Shown one piece after another: positions 18,158 to 27,065 of a stretch of DNA of 64,000 bases. A program made the position numbers and the translations under genes. Each line of letters opens with the position of its first letter. Position 1 is the stretch's first letter. This DNA comes from Lysinibacter sp. HNR (GTDB taxonomy: Bacteria > Actinomycetota > Actinomycetes > Actinomycetales > Microbacteriaceae). The stretch covers positions 620,001 to 684,000 of the forward strand of contig NZ_CP121684.1 in NCBI RefSeq assembly GCF_029760935.1, read 5' to 3'. The notes under the pieces were generated by a model, which did not search any database, was not told where the DNA came from, and saw only the letters and a list, made by a program, of their open reading frames with translations.

Positions 18158-18865
18158 TTGCGTTTACACATTACTGCGGGGCTCTTAGTCGCCGCGTTGA
18201 GTGTGGCTGGGCCTTTTGTTGAACCGGCTTTTGCTTCTCACGAAGACGCTATGGTGTCGGTCGATGGCGTAGGCTATACCAGCGACAGTGTTCTGCCGAT
18301 CTTTAATACGATGGGTCTGGTTGTGCCGGGGGATCAGAGAACGGAGTCTGTTTGGGTGCGTAATGGTAGCACAACCGACGCGATTCTTCGCCTGGATCTT
18401 CTTGCCCCTATCTCGAACAGTGCGGCTCTTGCCGAAAATTTCTCTCTCACCGCGTCACCTCACCGGGGTCGTGTATCCGGCCAGGTGACGATTAAGCGCG
18501 GAATTGATAACGGTGAGTGTACCGTTCTCTCTGACGGGATAAAACTTGGTGCCGGAGAGAGTGTCCAGTTGGATATCTCGGCTGCGGTAAGTCCTAGCCT
18601 GACCGAGAGAGAGGGTGCGTTAGAAACGGTGTCATTTGGCCTGCGTGCAGTTCTGCGAGATGCGCAAGCTCAAGGACTATCATCGTCTATTGGTCAGGCG
18701 TGTACTGACGCGAGGGTCTTCACGAGTCGCGATAAAACGCATGAGGGCGGCCTGTCTGTGACGGGTGTCTTTTTGCCACAGGTCAGCGTTGTGCTCCTCT
18801 GTATTGTGACCGGTTTAGTCCTGTGTGTTGGCGCTTCGCGGAAACGGAAGAGCTCGAGCGGATAG
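18158..18865 (+). CDS. Secreted membrane-anchored protein of the SipW-type cluster
   Basis: 235 residues from TTG 18158, two bases after the previous stop; an in-frame ATG at 18089 lies inside the upstream gene and is rejected. A signal peptide ends near PAFASHEDA. The body is beta-rich with VVPGDQRTESVWVRNGS, the spaced PGD plus NxG pattern seen in proteins next to SipW peptidases, and two Cys (GECTV, GQACTD). A C-terminal helix VSVVLLCIVTGLVLCVG and a RKRKSSSG tail anchor it. It may be an accessory or anchor for the fibre-like products; this is inferred from position only. Confidence 0.7.
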   Translation: MRLHITAGLLVAALSVAGPFVEPAFASHEDAMVSVDGVGYTSDSVLPIFNTMGLVVPGDQRTESVWVRNGSTTDAILRLDLLAPISNSAALAENFSLTASPHRGRVSGQVTIKRGIDNGECTVLSDGIKLGAGESVQLDISAAVSPSLTEREGALETVSFGLRAVLRDAQAQGLSSSIGQACTDARVFTSRDKTHEGGLSVTGVFLPQVSVVLLCIVTGLVLCVGASRKRKSSSG

Positions 18866-18866
18866 A

Positions 18867-19535
18867 GTGCGATACCCAAGAAAAAAGGTTCATCCGGGAA
18901 AAACACGTGAACAATTCGGATACGTTAATCGACATCACCGCAAAAGCTCACGAGGGAACAGTCAGGGAGCACGGCGGCGCCACGACACTAATCACGTTGC
19001 AAGGGGTTTTGTTGTTCTCAAGTCACTTGCAAGCGGTCTTTTGGTGGGTGTCCTGCTGGTTCTTATCGGTGTTGGGATCGCTGCCATCGCGGTGCCTGCG
19101 CTAACCGGCTCTACAGCGCTCACGATTAAAACCTCCTCTATGGAACCGTCTTTACCGCCGGGTACTATGGTCATTATTCGGAGCACTGACCCTGAAGATA
19201 TTAAGCCGGGAGAAGTTCTAACCTACCAGCTTAAAAGCGGTGAACCTACCCTGGTGACTCATCGAGTGACGCAGCGGCAAACACTCGCCGATGGAACCCC
19301 CGTTTTTATTACGAAGGGTGACGCTAATGCACAACCCGACGCTACCCCCGTGCGTGAGGTGCAAGTCACGGGAACGGTCTGGTACTCAATACCCTATGTA
19401 GGGTGGGTTGCTTCTTTTATGATGGGCGAGAACCGAACCTTTGTGGTCACGCTTACCGTGGGGGCTCTGCTCGCCTACGCAGTCTGGATGGTCATCTCAA
19501 GTCTTCGAGAGAACCGGGTTAAAAAGCTCCGATAG
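18867..19535 (+). CDS. sipW: Signal peptidase I, SipW/ER type
   Basis: 222 residues from GTG 18867, one base after the upstream stop. An N-terminal basic stretch is followed by helix 1 (about 50-80). Nucleophile Ser91 lies in KTSSMEPSL; the general base is His132 in LVTHRVT instead of the Lys of ordinary bacterial peptidases, which defines the SipW/ER (archaeal-like) class. TKGDANAQPD and a late helix (FVVTLTVGALLAYAVWMVI) complete the family pattern. As last gene of the cluster it should process the alternate signal peptides encoded just upstream. The gene name follows the Bacillus homolog. Confidence 0.85.
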   Translation: MRYPRKKVHPGKTREQFGYVNRHHRKSSRGNSQGARRRHDTNHVARGFVVLKSLASGLLVGVLLVLIGVGIAAIAVPALTGSTALTIKTSSMEPSLPPGTMVIIRSTDPEDIKPGEVLTYQLKSGEPTLVTHRVTQRQTLADGTPVFITKGDANAQPDATPVREVQVTGTVWYSIPYVGWVASFMMGENRTFVVTLTVGALLAYAVWMVISSLRENRVKKLR

Positions 19536-19570
19536 CGTGTGATTGAGGCGTTCAGGTACGGAGCCTTGGT

Positions 19571-20161
19571 CTAAGCCGTTGGCTGTGTAAGCCGCTTTAC
19601 AACGGCGATAACAGAATCAACTATTTCCTCAATGTCCCCACTCATCTGGACCTTATTGATGTCTAGGTTAATTGCCGTGTTGAAGTAGATGCCGTCACTG
19701 ATGATTTGAATTGTGCGGGCGAGCTGGGGGTCCTGAACAGTGTCGAGAATAACCGCGTACCAGGTCTCGTTGATCTGCTGGAGTACATCGCGTGCTTCCT
19801 GCGAGTCTTGGGCGAGGCGTACTGTGGCGATGAGACTCCGGTCGAGGGGGCTGTCACTGTTAACGGAGGTGCGGATAAAATGCTCCACGGCACCGGAGCC
19901 GGCGTTGCAGATATCACTAATGTCTTCTTGGGCTAGCACTTTGAGCTGTTCGATGAGCCCTTGAGAAAGCGCGTCTTTCGATGGGAAATGATAGAGGAGA
20001 CCACCCTTGGAAACTCCAGCGACCTTGGCGACGGCATCAAGGGTTGCTGCTCTATGGTTGCCTTTGAGAAGAAGAGAGGTGTAAGCATCGAGGATCCGGG
20101 AGCGTGCGTTTCCGTCGGCTCGGTCACTGAGTGGGGGGGTGTGTGTGGGCATATTCCTCAT
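19571..20161 (-). CDS. TetR-family repressor
   Basis: 196 residues. The N-terminal HTH is clear: ARSRILDAYTSLLLKGNHRAA then TLDAVAKVAGVSKGGLLYHF and PSKDAL. The C-terminal ligand domain is helical and not assignable. ATG 20161 and ATG 20152 are both possible; the second has GAGG four bases before it. It is divergent from an efflux pump gene, with a perfect palindrome at 20213-20234 between them, so it very likely represses both. Ligand probably a substrate of the pump. Confidence 0.88.
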   Translation of the reverse strand: MRNMPTHTPPLSDRADGNARSRILDAYTSLLLKGNHRAATLDAVAKVAGVSKGGLLYHFPSKDALSQGLIEQLKVLAQEDISDICNAGSGAVEHFIRTSVNSDSPLDRSLIATVRLAQDSQEARDVLQQINETWYAVILDTVQDPQLARTIQIISDGIYFNTAINLDINKVQMSGDIEEIVDSVIAVVKRLTQPTA

Positions 20162-20212
20162 ATTTTATGCTCTCTGGGCGTCAGCTGTGAATCTTAAAGA
20201 GTCTACTTTATA

Positions 20213-20234
20213 CTATACCGGACGGACGGTATAG
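20213..20234. promoter_or_regulatory. TetR operator palindrome
   Basis: CTATACCG (20213-20220) and CGGTATAG (20227-20234) are perfect inverted halves around GACGGA. It lies 52 bases before the repressor start and 105 bases before the pump start, between the divergent genes, the usual place and size for a TetR-family site. Confidence 0.75.
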
Positions 20235-20338
20235 TTGTAAATTATTGTCTGGCAAATCCATGAATTTAGCGTTGATTTACCAGGTAAATAACATTTATTG
20301 AGTGATTACGACCAGCGAAAATTAGAAATTAGGTAAAA

Positions 20339-21892
20339 GTGTCTCGCGCATTCGAAAACCGTATCAGTAGTCAGCCGCCTCAGCGTGCTGGTGCCAGAGA
20401 GTGGATCGCCCTGGCGGCGTTGATGCTCTCCGTGATATTAGTTTCGGTTGACAATACGGTTCTGAGCTTTGCTTTGCCGCAGATAGCGGAAGCGCTGGAG
20501 CCTACCGCAGCTGAACAGCTGTGGATCATTGATATTTACCCACTGATATTGGCCGGTCTGTTGGTTACCATGGGAAGCCTGGGTGACCGTATCGGACGGA
20601 GGCGACTGCTTCTCATTGGGGCAACCGGTTTTGCCCTGGTCTCGATACTTGCGGCCTTCTCTGCGAATGCAGGCCAGCTTATTGCTGCCCGCGCTGCCTT
20701 GGGCTTTTTCGGGGCAATGCTTATGCCCTCTACTCTTTCGCTGCTTCGTAGTACCTTTCTTGACCGTGAACAGCGGCGATTGGCGGTTGCTATCTGGGCC
20801 ACCTGTTTTGCTGCGGGTGCTGCCCTGGGGCCACTTGTCGGGGGGATTCTTCTTGCACACTTTCCCTGGGGATCGGTATTTCTGCTTGCGGTTCCGGTTC
20901 TGATTCCGATGCTTATTGCCGTGCCGCTTCTTGTGCGCGAATCGCGTGACCCCAACCCCGGGCCAATCGATCTTGTGAGCATATTGTTCTCCATGGCGGC
21001 GATGTTTGGTGTGGTCTATGCGATTAAGCATTTTGCCAGCGAGGGACTTGACGTTATCGGCGTGGCATCTTTTGTTGTCGGCGTGACGTTCGGATACCTT
21101 TTTGTGCGTCGTCAGTTCAGACGTCCAATACCGCTGCTCGATATCAGGCTGTTTAGTGATCGAATGTTCAGTGGTGGAATATTGGTGAATCTTCTCAGTG
21201 TGATTGCTCTGGTTGGCTTCCTCTTTTTCGTGTCACAACACCTCCAGATAGTACTGGGATTTGATCCCTTTACCGCGGGTCTAATCCTTGTGCCCGGATT
21301 GGTGATCATGGTCGTGTCAGGACTTGCGGTTGTTCCCCTCTCGCGTCGGGTATCGCCACACGTCGTGGTCACTCTTGCGTTGCTGCTCTCCGCTGCTGCC
21401 TACGCTCTTATCGCGATAGTTCCCCAGAGCCCGAGCCTGGAGGTGGTGCTCATCGCATTCTCCCTGCTGGGCCTGGGAATCGGCGCTGCTGAGACCATCT
21501 CAAACGATCTCATTCTTAACGCGGCACCACCCAACAAGGTAGGAGCTGCCTCTGCCCTCTCGGAAACAGCCTATGAGACAGGAGCCGTTCTCGGAACCGC
21601 CCTACTCGGTGGAATTCTCGCCGCGAACTACCGCCTGGTTCTCGTTTTGCCTGAGGGAGTGGAGGCAGGTGATAGCGCTGCCGCCCATGAAACGCTGGCC
21701 GGTGCTTATAATTTGTCGGAACGAATCGGAGGTGAGCTCGGCCGTCAAATTATGGATGCTGCCGTGGCGGCCTTTGAGAGCGGTGTGACCATTACCGCAA
21801 CTATTGGAGCCCTGCTGATGGTGGTCGCGGCGCTTGTCGCCTGGCGCAAACTTCGGGTTCGTGCCGACACCAACTCCATCACACAACCGTAA
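20339..21892 (+). CDS. MFS multidrug efflux transporter, DHA2 (14-helix) family
   Basis: 517 residues from a GTG with AGGTAAAA upstream. Fourteen hydrophobic helices with the DHA2/QacA-type signatures: SVDNTVLSFALPQIAEAL in helix 1, GDRIGRRRLLLIG as motif A, and ALGPLVGGILLAHFPWGSVF as motif C. Proton-driven export of drugs or toxic organic compounds across the membrane. Control by the divergent TetR protein through the palindrome at 20213 is the straightforward reading. Confidence 0.9.
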   Translation: MSRAFENRISSQPPQRAGAREWIALAALMLSVILVSVDNTVLSFALPQIAEALEPTAAEQLWIIDIYPLILAGLLVTMGSLGDRIGRRRLLLIGATGFALVSILAAFSANAGQLIAARAALGFFGAMLMPSTLSLLRSTFLDREQRRLAVAIWATCFAAGAALGPLVGGILLAHFPWGSVFLLAVPVLIPMLIAVPLLVRESRDPNPGPIDLVSILFSMAAMFGVVYAIKHFASEGLDVIGVASFVVGVTFGYLFVRRQFRRPIPLLDIRLFSDRMFSGGILVNLLSVIALVGFLFFVSQHLQIVLGFDPFTAGLILVPGLVIMVVSGLAVVPLSRRVSPHVVVTLALLLSAAAYALIAIVPQSPSLEVVLIAFSLLGLGIGAAETISNDLILNAAPPNKVGAASALSETAYETGAVLGTALLGGILAANYRLVLVLPEGVEAGDSAAAHETLAGAYNLSERIGGELGRQIMDAAVAAFESGVTITATIGALLMVVAALVAWRKLRVRADTNSITQP

Positions 21893-22000
21893 CGAAGAGG
21901 CACTGCAGATTGGTGTATCCCTCCAGCACGATTCCCTGTCACCGTGCTGAGCGCTGTGAATCGGGTAAGAAGGTTCGGTGAGACGGGTGAGTGCGGTCGG

Positions 22001-22043
22001 GTGGCTCTAGTTTCTCCTCCACAGGGGAGTAGGCTAGAGCCAC
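22001..22043 (+). terminator. Hairpin after the efflux gene
   Basis: GTGGCTCTAG (22001-22010) pairs perfectly with CTAGAGCCAC (22034-22043), with a smaller CTCC/GGGG pairing inside. It separates the pump gene from leuB; no strong T-run follows. Confidence 0.55.
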
Positions 22044-22121
22044 CGCTGGTTATGCTGCAATTTGTAGTATAAAAATGGGGTCATTTAATGCCGCCTCGCC
22101 GAAAAACTCTGGAGAAAGACT

Positions 22122-23186
22122 GTGCCACAAGAGATCAAGCTTGCCGTTATACCCGGCGATGGGATTGGCCCCGAGGTTATTGCCGAGGCCAATAAAGTGC
22201 TCGACGCCGTTTTGCGCGACTCCGGCATAACCCTCACCCGCACAAACTTCTCCCTGGGAGCGGATCGGTATCTAGCTACTGGGGACACCCTGACTGATCA
22301 GGATCTGGGGGCTATCAAACAGCACGACGCGATCCTTCTGGGGGCCGTGGGCGGGACTCCGGGTGACCCTCGGCTCGCCCAGGCCAATATTGAACGGGGG
22401 CTATTGCTGCGGCTTCGCTTTGAGCTAGACCACTACGCCAACGTACGCCCGAGTGTTCTTCTGCCCGGTGAAACCAGTCCACTCAGCCACCCGGGCGAGA
22501 TCGATTTTGTTGTTGTGCGCGAGGGAACAGAGGGTCCCTACGTGGGTAACGGAGGTGCCATCCGACAGGGAACCCCCTTCGAGATCGCAAATGAGGTATC
22601 GATTAACACGGCTCATGGTGTGGAGAGGGTGGTGCGCTACGCTTTCGAAACGGCGCGCAATCGCAAGCGTCGCAGGCTCACACTGGTCCACAAAACAAAC
22701 GTGCTGGTTTTTGCGGGTTCCCTGTGGAAGCGGCACGTGGACACGATTGCCCACGAGTTTCCCGAGGTTGCGGTTGACTATCTACACGTCGATGCGGCAA
22801 CTATCTTTCTGGTCACCGATCCTGCTAGATTTGACGTCATTGTTACAGACAACCTCTTTGGCGATATCCTCACCGACCTGGCCGGTGCAATCAGCGGCGG
22901 CATCGGCTTAGCTGCATCGGGCAATATCAACCCCGATGGTCACTTCCCCAGCATGTTTGAGCCGGTACACGGCTCCGCGCCGGATATTGCGGGTCAGCAG
23001 AAGGCCGACCCCTCAGCCGCGATCCTTTCGGTAGCGCTCATGCTCGACCACCTCGGACTTTCCGAGCAGGCAGCCCGGATCCGTAATGCCGTCGAGCACG
23101 ACGTGGCTCATCGTGCGGGACAGTCCACCCGTACCACCGATATCGGTGATCGTATTGTTCGCGCTATTCGCTTAGATAACCAATAA
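22122..23186 (+). CDS. leuB: 3-isopropylmalate dehydrogenase
   Basis: 354 residues from a GTG with GGAG seven bases upstream. Full-length match: [16 protein letters not shown] at the start, RVGTEG-type motif as [14 protein letters not shown], the catalytic HKTNVL segment, [27 protein letters not shown] in two parts, and [14 protein letters not shown] binding NAD. Catalyses oxidative decarboxylation of 3-isopropylmalate in leucine synthesis. It is followed 18 bases later by ilvE, so leucine synthesis and transamination are co-expressed. Confidence 0.96.
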   Translation: MPQEIKLAVIPGDGIGPEVIAEANKVLDAVLRDSGITLTRTNFSLGADRYLATGDTLTDQDLGAIKQHDAILLGAVGGTPGDPRLAQANIERGLLLRLRFELDHYANVRPSVLLPGETSPLSHPGEIDFVVVREGTEGPYVGNGGAIRQGTPFEIANEVSINTAHGVERVVRYAFETARNRKRRRLTLVHKTNVLVFAGSLWKRHVDTIAHEFPEVAVDYLHVDAATIFLVTDPARFDVIVTDNLFGDILTDLAGAISGGIGLAASGNINPDGHFPSMFEPVHGSAPDIAGQQKADPSAAILSVALMLDHLGLSEQAARIRNAVEHDVAHRAGQSTRTTDIGDRIVRAIRLDNQ

Positions 23187-23204
23187 ATTAGAAAGCTATA
23201 CCTC

Positions 23205-24308
23205 ATGACCGACACCACCGCACCTCTTTCCTTTGAGATCAGCCGTCACACCTCCCCCGTTAACGACGTTGTGAGGAGCGTGATTCTTGACGATCCAGGG
23301 TTTGGTAACCACTTTACGGATCACATGGTGTCTATCGACTGGAGTATTGAAGGCGGGTGGGACAACGCCCGCGTGATCCCCTACGGACCTATTGCGTTGG
23401 ATCCTGCCTCCTCTGTGCTGCACTACGGTCAGGAGGTTTTTGAGGGGCTTAAGGCTTATCGTCACGAAGACGGATCAATCTGGGGCTTTCGCCCCGAGGC
23501 AAACGCCACGCGGTTAAACCTGTCTGCGAGGCGTTTGGCTCTGCCTGAACTTCCCGTGGAGGATTTTATGCGCTCACTGCGTGAACTTATTGCCGTTGAC
23601 GGCGCATGGGTTCCGTCCGAGTACGATACGAGTCTGTATCTGCGCCCCTTCATGATCGCAAACGAGAGTTTCTTGGGGGTGCGTGCTGCTCAGAAGGCCA
23701 GCTATATGCTTATCGCAAGTCCGGCGGGGCCTTATTTCTCCAGCGGAGTAAAGCCGGTCTCTATCTGGCTTCCACGAGAGTACTCGCGTGCCGGTCGAGG
23801 CGGAACCGGTGAGGCAAAAAGCGGTGGAAACTATGCCGCATCGCTGCTCCCGCAGCGGGAAGCCGTGGAAAACGGGTGTGCGCAAGTACTCTTTCTCAAC
23901 GCGGAAAACCGAGACCACATTGACGAGCTGGGAGGCATGAACGTGTTTCTTGTGACGCGAGACGGGCGTCTCCTCACCCCCAACCTCAACGGAAACATTC
24001 TGCACGGTATCACCCGCTCCAGTATCATTCAGCTTGCGCAAGACCGTGGAATAACGGTCGAGGAGCGGCCTGTCTCGATTCACGAGTGGAAAGACGGTGT
24101 TCAAAGCGGCGAGATAACAGAGGTTTTTGCCTGTGGAACCGCCGCCGTTGTGACCCCCATTAACACGCTCAAAGGAGAGGATTTCCTGGTGGGTGACCCC
24201 GAAGCCCCAGCGGGCGAGCTTACTCTTTCCCTTCGTGAAGAACTCACCGACATCCAATACGGCCGTCGACCAGACCCTCACGGATGGATGACACGGCTTG
24301 ATAGCTAA
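23205..24308 (+). CDS. ilvE: Branched-chain amino-acid aminotransferase
   Basis: 367 residues, class IV PLP fold. LHYGQEVFEGLKAYRHEDG near the N-terminus, the PLP lysine in AKSGGNYAASLLPQREA, then NVFLVTRDG and FACGTAAVVTPI that bind the cofactor phosphate. Length fits the long (type II) actinobacterial form. Last step of Leu, Ile and Val synthesis. Cotranscribed with leuB upstream; the FAH-family gene follows after 35 bases. Confidence 0.95.
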   Translation: MTDTTAPLSFEISRHTSPVNDVVRSVILDDPGFGNHFTDHMVSIDWSIEGGWDNARVIPYGPIALDPASSVLHYGQEVFEGLKAYRHEDGSIWGFRPEANATRLNLSARRLALPELPVEDFMRSLRELIAVDGAWVPSEYDTSLYLRPFMIANESFLGVRAAQKASYMLIASPAGPYFSSGVKPVSIWLPREYSRAGRGGTGEAKSGGNYAASLLPQREAVENGCAQVLFLNAENRDHIDELGGMNVFLVTRDGRLLTPNLNGNILHGITRSSIIQLAQDRGITVEERPVSIHEWKDGVQSGEITEVFACGTAAVVTPINTLKGEDFLVGDPEAPAGELTLSLREELTDIQYGRRPDPHGWMTRLDS

Positions 24309-24343
24309 GCCCCTCCCCGCCACATAACGTCAGGAGTTTTTAG

Positions 24344-25105
24344 ATGAAGGTTGTTCGTTTTAGTCACGAAGACACTATCGCCTACGGCATCATTGATGAC
24401 GACGAAATCGTGGTGATCGACGGTGACCCGTTGTTTACCGGGTTCGATACCACGGGTGAGAGGGTTCCCATGATGAACGCGACGCTTCTTGCGCCCGTGA
24501 TCCCCCGCTCAAAGGTTATCTGCGTGGGTAAGAACTATCGTGATCACGCCGCTGAGATGGGAGGTGAACCACCGGAGGAACCGTTACTTTTCCTGAAGCC
24601 AAACACCTCGGTTATCGGGCCGGGAGATGCCATCGTGATTCCCCCACAGTCCCAGCGGGTGGAACACGAGGGTGAGCTTGCGGTGGTGATCGGTCGGATT
24701 GCTAAAAATGTCTCTGCCGCCGATGCTCTTGACTACGTGTTTGGGTACACGGCTGCAAACGACGTGACCGCGCGCGATCTACAACAGTCAGACGGACAGT
24801 GGGCGCGAGGCAAAGGGTTTGATACTTTTTGCCCGCTCGGCCCGGTGATAGAGACCGACTTTGACCCGCTATCCTCCGGCTTGATCACCAGGGTGAACGG
24901 TGAGGAACGACAAGAAGCTGCGCTCTCCAGCATGATCCACTCAATTGCCAGTGTGATTGAGTATTCCTCGCGGGTGTGGACAATGCTGCCGGGGGATGTC
25001 ATCCTCTTGGGAACCCCGGCCGGAGTTGGCCCCCTCAACCCGGGAGACACTGTTGAGATAGAGATTAAGGGTATCGGCACCCTTCGGAACTCGGTGCGGT
25101 TATAA
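24344..25105 (+). CDS. Fumarylacetoacetate hydrolase-family protein
   Basis: 253 residues. Conserved FAH core: [14 protein letters not shown], then [13 protein letters not shown] with the metal-binding Glu pair, [24 protein letters not shown], and [15 protein letters not shown] near the end. The fold binds Mg2+ or Mn2+ and acts on 1,3-diketo or oxo acids; this short class includes acylpyruvases and oxaloacetate decarboxylases. The exact substrate cannot be chosen. It probably belongs to the leuB-ilvE transcription unit. Confidence 0.88.
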   Translation: MKVVRFSHEDTIAYGIIDDDEIVVIDGDPLFTGFDTTGERVPMMNATLLAPVIPRSKVICVGKNYRDHAAEMGGEPPEEPLLFLKPNTSVIGPGDAIVIPPQSQRVEHEGELAVVIGRIAKNVSAADALDYVFGYTAANDVTARDLQQSDGQWARGKGFDTFCPLGPVIETDFDPLSSGLITRVNGEERQEAALSSMIHSIASVIEYSSRVWTMLPGDVILLGTPAGVGPLNPGDTVEIEIKGIGTLRNSVRL

Positions 25106-25222
25106 ACGTCCGTTGCGTGCCGTGAGTCTGGTTCAGTAGGTGGCAACAAAGGTTCGTTTGCGCATTTTTATTGCGAGGTAACTTGGCATCTCCTGAAACA
25201 AACTGTACTGTAGAGAATTAAT

Positions 25223-25237
25223 ATGAACTTTGTTCAT
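25223..25237. promoter_or_regulatory. Inverted repeat upstream of the amidohydrolase
   Basis: ATGAAC-TTT-GTTCAT is a perfect 6+3+6 palindrome, 79 bases before the amidohydrolase start, followed by TTGACA at 25236. It is a good candidate operator; the regulator could be the GAF protein at 28529 or another. Confidence 0.4.
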
Positions 25238-25315
25238 TGACAGCTGTTTATCAGGGAAACGAGTGAGCTTCAGCAGTGTTGCTTGCCTAATCCCGTGTCA
25301 CCCAACGGAGGGTTC

Positions 25316-26995
25316 ATGATACGCAACGCCAAGACGATTCACCTGAGCAACGGAGTGGTGTGGATGGGACCGGGCGCGCCCGATCAACACGAGCTCCTGA
25401 TCGTTGGTAATCGTATTGAGGCGGTGGGCGCAGATGTCGTGGGCCGCATAGCTGAGCTTGAGCGGGAGCGGGGCGAGACCGCCGAAAAATTTGTTGACCG
25501 TGTTGACCTTGAGGGTGGGATGATTATTCCCTCTTTTGGGGAGGGGCATTCCCACCCGATTTTTGGTGGGCTTGAGGCCCGAGGGCCTCAGATCCGTGCC
25601 TGCACCTCCGTTGAAGAAATTATTGATGAGGTGCGTCGCTATGCCGAAAATAACCCCGACGAGGAGTGGATTCTTGGCGCCTCATATGACGGTTCCCTTG
25701 CGCCCTCCGGTCTGTTTGATGCGCGCTGGTTAGACGAGGCAGTGCCCGACCGGCCAGTCGTGCTGCGTGCCTGGGACTATCACACGGTGTGGTGCAACAC
25801 ACGGGCGCTTGAGCTAGCGGGGATCGAGGCGAACACCCCCGAGCCAGAACTGGGGGAGATACCCAGACGCCAGGACGGCTCACCGCTCGGTACCCTTCGG
25901 GAGTGGGGAGCTGTCGACCTAGTGGCAGCGGTGAATCCCGGCTATTCGTTCGACGACAGGGTAGCTGCACTTGCACGAGCTACCGAGCATTTTGCGGCGC
26001 TCGGGGTCACCTGGATTCAGGATGCGTGGGTGGAGCCCGAAGACATCGACGTGTATATTGAAGCGGCGCTCCGGGGAGCGCTTGCCACTCGAGTCAACCT
26101 TGCGCTTCTGGCGGACCCTCGAGTGTTCCCCAACTCGCTCGAACAGATGATTGCCGCGCGGCAACGGATCAGGGAGTTGAAACACCCTCTCCTCACTGCA
26201 AACAGCGTGAAATTCTTCACTGATGGAGTCGTCGAAAATGAGACGGGCGCGCTTCTGGAGCCCTATTGTTCGGGCGCTCACGATCACGGAATGCTGGTGT
26301 GGGACTCCACACACCTGGCGGAATCAGTAGCGGCCGTCATGGCCGTGGGTTTCCAGCCTCACCTGCACGCCATCGGAGACGCCGCCGTACGCTGCGCACT
26401 CGACGCGATCGAGCACTCCCAGAGCATTAACGGTGACCTGGATCTTCGACCGGTGATCGCCCACGTTCAGCTTGCCAGCGAAGAAGACCTGGCTCGCTTT
26501 GCCACCCTCGGAGTAACCGCAAACATGCAGCCATTGTGGGCACAGGAGGACGCCCTGATGACCGCCCTCACGATACCGCGCCTGGGTCAAGAACGTGCCG
26601 ATAAGCAGTATCAGCTCAAAACGCTCACCCACTTAGGTGCAACGTTGTCGTTTGGCTCGGATTGGCCGTGTTCTTCGGCCGCTCCTTTTGACGGGATTGC
26701 TGTGGCCACATCACGCCAGACACAACAGGGACAGCCGGAGTTGGGATGGACACCGCATCAGATTCTCGATGTTGAAACCGCTCTTTTTGCCTACACTGCC
26801 GGGACCGCTCACCAAGCCTTTGCCGATCAGCGCGACGTCCCCTGGGGGCAGATTGCCCGGGGATCCTCTGCTGACCTGGTGTGGCTTGATGCGGACCCCA
26901 GAACTACTCCTCCCCAACAGATGCCCATGATTGGTATCCGTGCAACTTACCTGGCGGGGACGGTAACGTTTCGCGTCGCCCAGGGAGCCCAATAA
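25316..26995 (+). CDS. Amidohydrolase (YtcJ/imidazolonepropionase-like superfamily)
   Basis: 559 residues from ATG 25316, which has GGAGGG just upstream; in-frame TTG 25283 is an alternative. A metal-dependent TIM-barrel hydrolase of the YtcJ type: first metal His pair in GEGHSHPIFGG, later LHAIGDAAV and VIAHVQLAS with further His ligands, and LSFGSDWPCSSAAPF with the catalytic Asp. N- and C-terminal strands form the composite beta sandwich (GNRIEAVGA; ADLVWLDADPRTT). No signal peptide, so cytoplasmic. Next to an amino-acid permease, it probably opens an N-acyl or cyclic amide imported by that permease; this is inference. Confidence 0.85.
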   Translation: MIRNAKTIHLSNGVVWMGPGAPDQHELLIVGNRIEAVGADVVGRIAELERERGETAEKFVDRVDLEGGMIIPSFGEGHSHPIFGGLEARGPQIRACTSVEEIIDEVRRYAENNPDEEWILGASYDGSLAPSGLFDARWLDEAVPDRPVVLRAWDYHTVWCNTRALELAGIEANTPEPELGEIPRRQDGSPLGTLREWGAVDLVAAVNPGYSFDDRVAALARATEHFAALGVTWIQDAWVEPEDIDVYIEAALRGALATRVNLALLADPRVFPNSLEQMIAARQRIRELKHPLLTANSVKFFTDGVVENETGALLEPYCSGAHDHGMLVWDSTHLAESVAAVMAVGFQPHLHAIGDAAVRCALDAIEHSQSINGDLDLRPVIAHVQLASEEDLARFATLGVTANMQPLWAQEDALMTALTIPRLGQERADKQYQLKTLTHLGATLSFGSDWPCSSAAPFDGIAVATSRQTQQGQPELGWTPHQILDVETALFAYTAGTAHQAFADQRDVPWGQIARGSSADLVWLDADPRTTPPQQMPMIGIRATYLAGTVTFRVAQGAQ

Positions 26996-27045
26996 TTCGC
27001 GATGATTCACCAGAATTCGCGATGACACCCGATGATTCGCGATGA
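26995..27045 (+). repeat. Three 11-bp direct repeats at exact 20-bp spacing
   Basis: ATTCGCGATGA occurs at 26995, 27015 and 27035, each exactly 20 bases apart, with unlike sequence between. The first copy overlaps the amidohydrolase stop and the last ends 20 bases before the permease GTG. Spacing of about two helical turns would place bound proteins on one face of the DNA. Confidence 0.75.
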
Positions 27046-27065
27046 AAGCAAAGGAGCCTAAGACA

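Noticed and set aside
18825-18866. Earlier GTG start for the signal peptidase
   Set aside because: It lies inside the previous gene; GTG 18867 is the next in-frame start and begins one base after the upstream stop, as in the other tightly packed genes of the cluster.
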